Below, piece after piece: positions 1-6,250 of a stretch of DNA of 6,250 nucleotides. Below the pieces are notes generated by a model, which saw nothing but the letters and a program-made list of their open reading frames with translations, was not told where the DNA came from and ran no database searches. Numbering within the stretch: position 1 is the stretch's first letter; each line of letters begins with the position of its first letter. Position numbers and translations under genes: made by a program. The DNA is from XYD2-FULL-39-9 sp964363685 (GTDB taxonomy: Bacteria; Patescibacteriota; Patescibacteriia; Magasanikbacterales; GWA2-37-8). The stretch lies in contig CAYIJG010000059.1 of NCBI GenBank assembly GCA_964363685.1, positions 1 through 6,250 on the forward strand. Direction: 5' to 3'.

Positions 1-373
1 TCCGACTATAAGACATTTTTGGAATTTCCTTTACAACCTCTGGCACCTCAAATTTTCCAGACTCAATTGATTCCTTAAGTTCATTCTTACTAAAACTTTT
101 ATCCCAAATTCGACGGCTAGGACGTCGCACCGTTTGCACTATATTTAATAAAAAATAATGAAAAGGTTGGCCATTTATTTTGACAAAGGCAAGAATTAAA
201 GCAGACCCACCGATAAGCACCGCAAAAAAAATAAACAAAGCCACGTCAGCTAATTTAAAAATGATAAATAAAATTAAACCGGTTACCAATAAAATCAAAA
301 ATTGCCTAGTGGTAATTGGGCCAAAAATTTTATCCTCTACTTCTATAAATTGTGGAACTACGAACTGATCCAT
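1..373 (-). CDS. prgI: PrgI family membrane protein, type IV secretion-like (3' end cut by window)
   Basis: The first 124 residues are visible, starting from the ATG at 373-371; the gene runs out of the window at base 1. The N-terminus MDQFVVPQFIEVEDKIFGPI followed by TTRQF is the typical opening of PrgI-family proteins in Patescibacteria. Two hydrophobic helices follow, at about residues 24-40 and 43-65, then a basic cytoplasmic segment with KINGQPFHYFLLN and RRPSRRIW. In Gram-positive conjugation systems such as pCF10, PrgI is the small VirB3-like inner-membrane subunit that works with the VirB4-type ATPase. In Patescibacteria the next gene is commonly that ATPase, but it is outside this window. 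No Shine-Dalgarno motif lies just before the ATG (the leader reads TTAACTTCAACGT), and the preceding gap is a heptad repeat. Family assignment comes from recognising the N-terminus and topology; participation in secretion rather than another envelope role is inferred. Confidence 0.88.
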   Translation of the reverse strand, partial: MDQFVVPQFIEVEDKIFGPITTRQFLILLVTGLILFIIFKLADVALFIFFAVLIGGSALILAFVKINGQPFHYFLLNIVQTVRRPSRRIWDKSFSKNELKESIESGKFEVPEVVKEIPKMSYSR

Positions 374-376
374 ACG

Positions 377-463
377 TTGAAGTTAAAAGTTAAAAGGTAA
401 ATGGTTAAAGGTAAAAACTTTTCTTCGCCCTTTTTCCTTTCACCTTGCTCCTTGTGCCTTACA
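377..463. repeat. Opposed degenerate heptad repeat arrays in the intergenic gap
   Basis: Almost the whole gap between the 381-residue gene and prgI is built from 7-base units. On the plus strand the right arm has exact period 7: TCTTCGC (422-428), CCTTTTT (429-435), CCTTTCA (436-442), CCTTGCT (443-449), CCTTGTG (450-456) and CCTTACA (457-463). The left arm has units of 6 to 8 bases in the opposite sense: TTGAAG (377-382), TTAAAAG (383-389), TTAAAAGG (390-397), TAAATGG (398-404) and TTAAAGG (405-411). The arms meet near 412-421. In the transcript the right arm reads as repeated NNNAAGG and the left arm as CCTTTAA-like units. The last unit contains the stop codon of the upstream gene. Periodicity and unit phase are directly visible; function is unknown. 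Short heptanucleotide tandem repeats are known from cyanobacteria (STRR), but this need not be related. Confidence 0.8.
403..444 (-). other. Possible imperfect hairpin between the two repeat arms
   Basis: In the minus-strand transcript GGUGAAAGG (444-436) can pair with CCUUUAACC (411-403), giving 8 of 9 pairs with one G-A mismatch. After a U-U-type mismatch (435/412 on the DNA), four A-T pairs (434-431 with 413-416) extend the stem around a 14-base loop. It is not followed by a run of U, so it does not look like an intrinsic terminator. The pairing follows automatically from the opposed heptad units and could shift register, so a single defined structure is uncertain. It lies 30 to 71 bases upstream of the prgI start, where it could affect translation or transcript processing. 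Confidence 0.35.
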
Positions 464-1604
464 AACTCTTTTCCATTTCAATTATCGCCATCACCTCGCT
501 TAATTTTATACTATTTTTCATCATAAGTACATTGGCTAATGATTTTCTTTCAGCCAAAGATTGGCAAACAGATTTTATATATTCCAAATACAACGGCGAG
601 TTATGATAGGCCGAGAGCGCGTCCAGATACCAAATAAAAGATTCCTCTTGCAAGTTAATCATTTTTTGTTGCAATCTTTTGGCCGACTCTTCTGTATTTC
701 CAGACAACCTCCTAAAATCAAACAAACTGATTGACCTGATTTCCTCCACCGGACCCATTTCTGTGTTTGGCGCTGAAATATCTGGAACGAAATTTTTCGG
801 GGCAGACTTGGAACTAATTTTAAAAATAGGTTCACTGGCCATGCTTTCTTTGACTAATTTTGAAACCAAATCATTTTGAGGAATTAATTCCGGCTTTGGT
901 GACGGTATTGGTGGTTGATAAACCTTGCCAATTTCATTATACGGCTTTGGTTTTACGTCAATTGCAATCGCTGGCAACTCCGGCGGTTCAACCATCAGGG
1001 CCATACTGTCATTGCCTTTCAAAGCTGGGATATCTTCGGGGTCTTGTTTCTGGTTTGCATGATATTTAGCGTGAACTTCACGCACAACGCTAATAATTTT
1101 TTCCACTTGCGTTTGAGCCAAGCCCAAACCGCCGCTAGCAACAGACCGAGCCAAAACATCACGAGTCTCATCTTCGCTCTTAATATCTTTAAGTTTGGCC
1201 AAAACCAAACTCTTCAATCGGCCAAGCAAGTCTGGTGGTACGCCGAAGCCTATCTTTCGCACTACTTCTTCCACCTGACTTTCTCTCTTATTACTAGTCA
1301 AAGGCGCATCACTTTTGGTTACCATTTTTTCTTCCAGTGGCGAACGAGCATCAGCGCTAGTCAGGGGTTTGTGATGCGCTGGATGTGGTGGTTTTTCAGA
1401 ACGAGGGGCAATAGCATGAGATTTTGGATGTGTTGTTTGGTGCTCGGCGTGAGGTTTTGTATGTACTGCAAGCTGCGGAATAACTACTGGCGTGGGCTGT
1501 GCTGATGGAATAGCTTTTTGCTTTTTCATTGCCAAAAATTCAGCCATTGTCACTTTGACAAAGGTTCCGTCCGGTTTCTTGATTGAAATTAAAGGCTCTG
1601 ACAT
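459..1604 (-). CDS. Uncharacterised modular protein with His/Pro-rich linkers, upstream of prgI
   Basis: This encodes 381 residues with no signal peptide or membrane helix, so it is probably cytoplasmic or a peripheral partner of the envelope machine. Visible modules: an N-terminal motif (residues 5-24, LISIKKPDGTFVKVTMAEFL); a low-complexity linker (about 28-107) with eight His between 48 and 78; a helical middle domain (108-182) with RLKSLVLAKLKDI then SGGLGLAQTQVEKI; a Pro-rich linker (about 183-285); and a helical C-terminal domain (286-381) with SLFDFRRLSGN, LQEESFIWYLDAL and SPLYLEYI. From memory, similar middle and C-terminal blocks occur in hypothetical proteins next to prgI in Patescibacteria; I cannot verify this here. 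The ATG at 1604 is supported by an in-frame TAA at 1610-1608; the only SD-like sequence is GGAAAGAA at 1623-1616, weak and far. It starts 8 bp after the upstream gene. The TAA stop lies inside the heptad repeat. The layout suggests an adaptor or scaffold, which is inference only. Confidence 0.88.
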   Translation of the reverse strand: MSEPLISIKKPDGTFVKVTMAEFLAMKKQKAIPSAQPTPVVIPQLAVHTKPHAEHQTTHPKSHAIAPRSEKPPHPAHHKPLTSADARSPLEEKMVTKSDAPLTSNKRESQVEEVVRKIGFGVPPDLLGRLKSLVLAKLKDIKSEDETRDVLARSVASGGLGLAQTQVEKIISVVREVHAKYHANQKQDPEDIPALKGNDSMALMVEPPELPAIAIDVKPKPYNEIGKVYQPPIPSPKPELIPQNDLVSKLVKESMASEPIFKISSKSAPKNFVPDISAPNTEMGPVEEIRSISLFDFRRLSGNTEESAKRLQQKMINLQEESFIWYLDALSAYHNSPLYLEYIKSVCQSLAERKSLANVLMMKNSIKLSEVMAIIEMEKSL

Positions 1605-1612
1605 ATTTTAAA

Positions 1613-2821
1613 TTATTCTTTCCACACAAATTTATTTTTATCTTCATCAAAATAATAAAGATCCGCTATCTCTGGCCGATTGAAATATATTGATAGCTCT
1701 GCTAACCGAGAAAATATCTCTTCTAAATTTTCATACTGATCATCTGGGGCAAACCCAAATTCTGACAATATCATTTTTCTAATATCTTCATTGGCAACTG
1801 TAAATTTATTGTTCTCATTACTAGAATTAAGTAGTGGTAAATCCAATCCTACCTCTTCTTTAACAAATTTATTCTCTACCTTACTATTATTTTCCAAGGA
1901 CTGCGTTCGTTTATCAACAGCCGACAAATCACCATTTGGAACAATTAAATAACCGTTAATTAAATGCGTATAAAGTTGCAACATTTGGCTTATCAAATCC
2001 TTATCGTCATCTTTGCAGCCGCCAAAATAATTATCATCGTTTAAAAATCCAAATAAATCCTGACCGCTAAATTCCTTTTTTGAAAATATCCTAAAATTAT
2101 CTACCCAGTATTTTATATCTTTAGGCAAACCACTAGTATCTTGGCCTAATATAGTATGGTTATTAGACAAAGAAGCTGACAACTCTATACATAAATTTTT
2201 TCGCAAATTAAGAGACACCATTCTGTCAGTTGTGTCGCGCACTATTGCTTCCCAATCAAATCCCAACTTTAACCCAAACAGCAAAAATCCGCTCTCAAAT
2301 AAATAAAAACTTAGAGCGCTTGGTAGCAAAAAGAAAAAGTACGCACAAAATATAATATATGGTCGTATGATAATTTCTCTTATAGTAGGATCGGATTCAG
2401 ATCCGTCTACCACTTCATGAGTTATCATAAATGAATCCAACTTAAGACGTGTAGCCATCGCCAATCTTCTATCATCCTTATTTATACAAAAATATACGGT
2501 GCGGAACAATCTTTTCATTAAATCGGCATCTTCCACTAAACCACTTGTCCAATCCTTGCTTGCTAATTCATCTACTGTCAATGGCTTAGTGCCATCTTCT
2601 CCACGCAAATATTTTATTAGATCATCTACGTTCGATAGCGCCTCCTCACCTACCACATCATCCTCGCTAAGAGGAAAGGATTGGAAAACCAAGGCATCCT
2701 CCCAATCAAACAGTGCCCACTCTTTTACTAGATCATCAAAAATAGACTGGGCCGATGCGTCTAGGCGTTCCTTAGCTTGTTGAGTGAAAGTAAATTTTTT
2801 TCTATATATACCCATATTCAC
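1613..2821 (-). CDS. Uncharacterised 402-residue protein with a hydrophobic central segment
   Basis: I do not recognise this family. The start is GTG at 2821, giving MNMGIYRKKF; its G is also the last base of the upstream TAG stop. An in-frame TAA a little upstream rules out a much earlier start, and the ATG two codons later (2815) is the alternative. Residues 1-150 are acidic and helical (for example SIFDDLVKEWALFDWEDAL). Residues about 153-187 are markedly hydrophobic and aromatic (PYIIFCAYFFFLLPSALSFY, then LFESGFLLFGLKLGF). That could be one long or two short membrane helices, or a buried helical pair. Residues 190-300 are mixed, about 300-342 is Asn/Ser/Lys-rich and probably a flexible linker, and 343-402 is a small acidic helical end finishing FDEDKNKFVWKE. 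The one-base overlap implies translational coupling to the 745-residue gene. If the hydrophobic segment spans the membrane, this would be the one membrane-anchored member upstream of PrgI. Confidence 0.85.
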   Translation of the reverse strand: MNMGIYRKKFTFTQQAKERLDASAQSIFDDLVKEWALFDWEDALVFQSFPLSEDDVVGEEALSNVDDLIKYLRGEDGTKPLTVDELASKDWTSGLVEDADLMKRLFRTVYFCINKDDRRLAMATRLKLDSFMITHEVVDGSESDPTIREIIIRPYIIFCAYFFFLLPSALSFYLFESGFLLFGLKLGFDWEAIVRDTTDRMVSLNLRKNLCIELSASLSNNHTILGQDTSGLPKDIKYWVDNFRIFSKKEFSGQDLFGFLNDDNYFGGCKDDDKDLISQMLQLYTHLINGYLIVPNGDLSAVDKRTQSLENNSKVENKFVKEEVGLDLPLLNSSNENNKFTVANEDIRKMILSEFGFAPDDQYENLEEIFSRLAELSIYFNRPEIADLYYFDEDKNKFVWKE

Positions 2822-5058
2822 TATAAATTCAAACCTTCTAATGATTTAGATTTACCAGATAATATTATGGATTGACGCAACAACCACTTCGGATCATTTA
2901 TATTACCCCCTATAGCGCTTCTCACTGTTTCGTTGTGTTTATGGGCCAACATAATTATTTTCATTTTATGCAATACTTGAGCCCAACCTTTCTTATGGGG
3001 ATCAACTAATTTTAGTTCTTTAAGACCGCTCGCATCAGTTTTTTCTTCAATAGCATCTGGGTCAAATTGTTTAATAAACTCTGCGCAGTCTCCGAGAGCT
3101 TTTTGAAATTCAGCGAGTCCGGTCAGCGTCCCCGTTTCGGTGTAAATATCCTCCTGATTAATTAATTTTACTATATCAATACTAATCTCTGATTCGGGCC
3201 GTCCCGGTTGTTCCTTACCTGTTTTGGCAAGTTGTAAAATATCCACCCTCATTGCTGGTGTCAGCCTCTTAAGGAGTATAAAGAACTCTTTCTCTTTTAT
3301 ATTTTTATCCGCAATACCAACTATCTCAGTTATCTCCTTAAAATCCTGCGACCGTAACTGATCTTTTAGATACTTACTAAAAATTTCTGTTTTTCCATTT
3401 ACTACAATCGCTGCATCAGCGCCGTTATCGGCAAAATTTTGCAAAACAGTTTCAACATCTTTTTTAAATATCTTTTTCATTAGTGCCACAAATGACTTCT
3501 GGGGTTTCGGCAACATACTTTCTATTTCCCCTTGTTCCGCTGCTATTTCGTCCTCTGTCTTGTCCTGCGATTCTTGATCAGCTTGTGCTTGGGTCATACC
3601 CGCATAGGTAACTCTAACATCTGATTTGATACCTTCTATATCTCCAGCTCCAATTCTCTCATTAACATAATTGATCAATTCACCATAATTGAAAAAATAC
3701 TTTAAGCCGTCTTTAGAAGGAATAGCCACACAAAATTTTTGCCCCCCTCTTTGATTTCCTTCTTTATCTTTTCCTCCATACTGGTCCCATTGGTCTCCCC
3801 CCTGTACTACTGCCTTTTCGGCTTTATAACCAAGAGCACTGGCTGATTTCGCAAAACACATCAGCCAATCCGTAGGGTTGGCGTAAATAAAAGGAGCAAT
3901 GATATCGGTAAAAATAAGATCGTCGGCTTCCTGGTCAGTTAATCCATACCCTCTAGTCTCTTGCATGGCTTTATCGTATGTATCATGTAGTCCTTTATAA
4001 ATTTTTCCTTTTCTATTATTTCCGCCAATGACCGCAATATTCATTTTTCCTTTATCTTCATGCCCCTTGACCTCGCTATCAGAAATAATGGTCATTTCTT
4101 CCTCTCTTTCCAAACCTACAGCTGCGCGAAAGGTACGGGGAAGAGTTCTTTCAATTTGTCGTAAAGAGACTTGTTCACGATGCTGCTTCAAGAGCTGGGG
4201 ATCGATTTTAACCGTTGTACCGTTAGTCTCACAATAGTTACCGAACTCATGGACATGGCCTGCCGCTTTAAAAGCAGCGTCCTGTTTTTGCAAATCAGCG
4301 CGTGCATCCCTGGCTGCAATAGTGCCACTCACTGGCATAAATCGATATTCTGGCTTGCCGTTATATCTAATTTTGCCGGTCGGTATAAATAAAGTATGAC
4401 TAGCATTTTCAATATGGTGCTTGACTAAAACCTCATCACGCAACTCTCCCAAATACTGAAAACCAATCTGATTTTCCTCAATTTTATCAATATACTTTTC
4501 AAAATCAAAATCTGCCAAATCATCCTTTTTACACAACGTATTTAAATCAAGAGGTTTACCATCCACGATTATTTCTTCTACCTTTAGATCCCCTTTTGCA
4601 AAGAATCTCCTGCGAAGTTCATCAGTTGGAATTTTTTTATTACCCAGGTATCTATTTTTTTCTTCTATCCGCAACAGACGGGCCATATCTCTCAAGTCAA
4701 CCTTCTGACCGGACCCATCCGATAACTCGACTGGCATCGGAGCCTTTTCTTCCAACCTCTTATAAATATCCTCTGGTTCAGCGTAACCTTTAAAGAGCAC
4801 GCCATTCCAAACTGCATTTGCTTCTAGCAGGTCGCGCACCCTATGATGCATAAGCAAAAACTCAAGATCACCGCCAGTGACAAGCAGTATTTCCGCGTCA
4901 GCGATTTTATTTTGGTCAGTAGTGATGTTTTTCCAGCCAAGGGTTTCACCAAAATTCGCGTACATTTTTTCAATTTCACGTTGCTTTTCTGGAGTTCTCT
5001 TGGGAAGCAACTCCTTATAATCCACATTGTGTAGCTTGTGATCAGGTGATTTACTCAT
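2821..5058 (-). CDS. Uncharacterised large soluble protein, 745 residues
   Basis: I do not recognise a family or a catalytic motif. No signal peptide or membrane helix is visible, so it is probably cytoplasmic. Three parts can be seen. Residues 1-250 are charged and mixed helix/strand (ADAEILLVTGGDLEFLLMHH at 54-71; DGKPLDLNTLCKKDDLADFD at 166-185). Residues 250-485 include HVHEFGNYCETNG (268-280), MNIAVIGGNNRKGKIYKGLH (339-358), DIIAPFIYANPTDWLMCFAK (385-404) and a Gly-rich stretch (418-440), and look like a globular core. An acidic Gln/Glu-rich linker (about 488-515) leads to a helical C-terminal part (516-745). The GG-N-RKGK sequence is not a P-loop: it lacks GxxxxGK[ST] spacing. The ATG at 5058 follows an in-frame TAA about five codons upstream; no SD motif precedes it. 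It begins 8 bp after the upstream stop, and its own TAG overlaps the next GTG, so it sits in the middle of a coupled operon. Confidence 0.88.
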   Translation of the reverse strand: MSKSPDHKLHNVDYKELLPKRTPEKQREIEKMYANFGETLGWKNITTDQNKIADAEILLVTGGDLEFLLMHHRVRDLLEANAVWNGVLFKGYAEPEDIYKRLEEKAPMPVELSDGSGQKVDLRDMARLLRIEEKNRYLGNKKIPTDELRRRFFAKGDLKVEEIIVDGKPLDLNTLCKKDDLADFDFEKYIDKIEENQIGFQYLGELRDEVLVKHHIENASHTLFIPTGKIRYNGKPEYRFMPVSGTIAARDARADLQKQDAAFKAAGHVHEFGNYCETNGTTVKIDPQLLKQHREQVSLRQIERTLPRTFRAAVGLEREEEMTIISDSEVKGHEDKGKMNIAVIGGNNRKGKIYKGLHDTYDKAMQETRGYGLTDQEADDLIFTDIIAPFIYANPTDWLMCFAKSASALGYKAEKAVVQGGDQWDQYGGKDKEGNQRGGQKFCVAIPSKDGLKYFFNYGELINYVNERIGAGDIEGIKSDVRVTYAGMTQAQADQESQDKTEDEIAAEQGEIESMLPKPQKSFVALMKKIFKKDVETVLQNFADNGADAAIVVNGKTEIFSKYLKDQLRSQDFKEITEIVGIADKNIKEKEFFILLKRLTPAMRVDILQLAKTGKEQPGRPESEISIDIVKLINQEDIYTETGTLTGLAEFQKALGDCAEFIKQFDPDAIEEKTDASGLKELKLVDPHKKGWAQVLHKMKIIMLAHKHNETVRSAIGGNINDPKWLLRQSIILSGKSKSLEGLNL
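2834..2839 (-). promoter_or_regulatory. Shine-Dalgarno-like AGAAGG before the 402-residue gene
   Basis: AGAAGG on the minus strand lies inside the last codons of the 745-residue gene, 12 bases before the GTG at 2821 and 18 bases before the alternative ATG at 2815. The spacing is long for either start, but it favours the GTG and fits reinitiation at the TAG/GTG overlap. It is the best SD-like motif at any start in this window. Confidence 0.45.
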
Positions 5059-5066
5059 ACTAATAA

Positions 5067-6250
5067 TTAAGGTTTAACTTCTGACATTAGGTGATTAAAT
5101 TGATCGGGTTCCATTTTTTTAATCAGTTCCACTAATTGCTCTGCAGTTTTGCCATTAAAACTATGCGAACTATCTTGGATCTTCCTACCAAAATCATTTA
5201 TAAAATTTTGTGCCGCCGCTGGATCAGTATTTTCTCTGATTCTTTCAAGCACCGTATGACTAAAACCTGACAACGCCGTCTTGAATCCTCTTGCTAAAGT
5301 ACTAATCTCATTTCTGTTCAATCTGGCTACTTGACTGACTAATCTTTGTTTCATTTCATTTATCATCTCTTGTGGATCTGTTATCCCCACTTTCTCCAAT
5401 ATCTGTTCCAGAGAATCATCAACTTGGCTTTCACCTACACCTCTTTGTGTAATAGCTATACCGATGAGACGGTCGTGATCATCAATCTTTTGCCCTGCCT
5501 TCTCTTTACCAGCCAGATATTGTAGAAAACCCTTTTGCGCAACCATAGCCTGTTTAATCTTCATGTTCTTGAAAATCTTATTATACAACTGCTCCGCCAC
5601 TGCTTGTTGACCTGCATCGTTAGGAATTATAATATTCATCTTGTCCCATATTTCTGTCTGGGCAGCCTTATTTTTCACATCTTCAGTTTTACCCCGATAA
5701 AAAGCGTGCTGATGATCACGCAAAGCTTCAGATCGAGCAGCATATAAAGAAGGTGATGTCAGAGACATCCGTTCCCAAGATCCACTGACGATAGCACTGC
5801 CTTCTTGAATACTTTTCGCTACCGAATCAAAAACTTTTCCTAATACGTCTTTTACGCTACCAGATAAATCAGTCAGGTTCTTGCCCTTTTCATCCTTATC
5901 TGTAATAGCGCTTTCAATACTTTCAAGTGTAGCTAAGCTCTTCTTGCTTGCCAGCAGATCCTCAACCTTCTGTATTCCAAACATACGCATATACGCTTGT
6001 TTCAATTGCGGATCTGCGCCATCGCCCTGAATGTTATTCATAATGCTCTGCCGGCCAACACTGCCAGCTGCCATTTTAGATGCCTTTTGCAACTGCTCTA
6101 TCAGCGCTAACATTTCTTTGGAACTAAACTGGCCATCATCTGCCACCCCACCCTTCAAAGCTTCAAGCGCTTCCCGGTTTGATCCAATCTGCTTCACAAG
6201 ATCTTCTATCCTTACCTGTTTTTTAACGCCACCGTCCGTCGTTGTTACTA
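5067..6250 (-). CDS. Uncharacterised helical protein, C-terminal 393 residues (start outside window)
   Basis: The reading frame is open to the window edge. A GTG at 6197 could be read as a start, but 17 more in-frame codons (VTTTDGGVKKQVRIEDL) precede it without a stop and read as ordinary protein, so I treat the gene as 5'-truncated. The visible part is almost wholly helical, rich in Lys, Glu, Gln, Ala and Met, and has no cysteine, signal peptide or membrane helix. It has stretches such as RLVSQVARLNRNEISTLARG and TAEQLVELIKKMEPDQFNHL near the end. It resembles a scaffold or coiled-coil-like segment of a larger protein more than an enzyme; no family is recognised. Its TAA at 5069-5067 is 8 bp before the next ATG, placing it first among the visible operon genes. 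The total length cannot be judged. Confidence 0.85.
   Translation of the reverse strand, partial: VTTTDGGVKKQVRIEDLVKQIGSNREALEALKGGVADDGQFSSKEMLALIEQLQKASKMAAGSVGRQSIMNNIQGDGADPQLKQAYMRMFGIQKVEDLLASKKSLATLESIESAITDKDEKGKNLTDLSGSVKDVLGKVFDSVAKSIQEGSAIVSGSWERMSLTSPSLYAARSEALRDHQHAFYRGKTEDVKNKAAQTEIWDKMNIIIPNDAGQQAVAEQLYNKIFKNMKIKQAMVAQKGFLQYLAGKEKAGQKIDDHDRLIGIAITQRGVGESQVDDSLEQILEKVGITDPQEMINEMKQRLVSQVARLNRNEISTLARGFKTALSGFSHTVLERIRENTDPAAAQNFINDFGRKIQDSSHSFNGKTAEQLVELIKKMEPDQFNHLMSEVKP

Noticed and set aside
180..368. A 62-codon plus-strand open frame opposite prgI
   Set aside because: It is antisense to the well-recognised PrgI coding sequence, and its Lys/Asn/Ile-rich translation reflects the reverse of the membrane-helix codons.
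500..520. TAGTATAAA on the minus strand as a -10 element for prgI
   Set aside because: It is within the 3' end of the 381-residue gene and has no convincing -35 at the right distance; AT-rich coding DNA gives such matches often.
1069..1083. A 15-base palindrome GCGTGAACTTCACGC
   Set aside because: It has perfect 7-base arms, but one such site in about 6 kb is near chance expectation, and it lies inside a coding region where it encodes ordinary sequence (REVHA).
915..1505. A 196-codon open frame on the plus strand opposite the 381-residue gene
   Set aside because: It lies wholly antisense to a better-supported gene, its translation is rich in Phe, Trp, Cys and His with no recognisable domain, and it has no operon partner. 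The Pro/Ala/Lys-rich sense protein explains the lack of stops.
2392..2405. Small inverted repeat CGGAT-TCAG-ATCCG
   Set aside because: It is only a 5-bp stem inside the 402-residue gene, with no U-run and no neighbouring gene boundary; not a terminator.
4008..4044. Possible nucleotide-binding loop (IGGNNRKGK) in the 745-residue protein
   Set aside because: It lacks the GxxxxGK[ST] arrangement and no Walker B or partner motif could be identified, so no ATPase or GTPase call is justified.
1..6250. tRNA, rRNA, CRISPR array, insertion sequence or TGA-recoded code
   Set aside because: No cloverleaf or rRNA-like segment, no spaced identical repeats and no transposase were seen. The absence of in-frame TGA over about 2,045 codons argues against TGA reassignment.

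Overview
The window reads as a piece of a Candidate Phyla Radiation (Patescibacteria, perhaps Parcubacteria-like) genome. The evidence is indirect. The DNA is AT-rich and densely coded, and every gene I can support lies on the minus strand. Ribosome binding sites are poor, the proteins mostly match no family I can name, and the last gene encodes a PrgI-family membrane protein of the kind these genomes carry in front of a VirB4-like ATPase. About 2,045 in-frame codons contain no TGA, and the four visible stops are TAA, TAG, TAA and TAA. The standard bacterial code therefore fits, and the TGA=Gly groups (Gracilibacteria, Absconditabacteria) are unlikely.

In transcription order (right to left) the layout is as follows. 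(1) 6250-5067 is the C-terminal 393 residues of a helical, cysteine-free protein whose start lies outside the window. (2) 5058-2821 encodes a 745-residue soluble protein of unknown function. (3) 2821-1613 encodes a 402-residue protein with a strongly hydrophobic central stretch; its GTG start shares one base with the preceding stop. (4) 1604-459 encodes a 381-residue modular protein with a short N-terminal motif, a His/Pro-rich linker, a helical middle domain, a Pro-rich linker and a helical C-terminal domain. (5) 458-374 is the only real gap, and it is almost entirely a degenerate 7-base repeat in two opposed arms. (6) 373-1 is the 5' part of a prgI-like gene with two membrane segments, cut by the window edge.

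Genes 1 to 4 are separated by 8 bp, -1 bp and 8 bp, so they are very probably co-transcribed and translationally coupled. prgI follows after 85 bp and may be in the same transcript. The reasonable inference is that the four unrecognised proteins belong to, or are made together with, a type IV secretion-like envelope machine; nothing in their sequences proves it. The two best leads are the heptad-repeat junction before prgI and the block of uncharacterised, conserved-looking proteins coupled to it.
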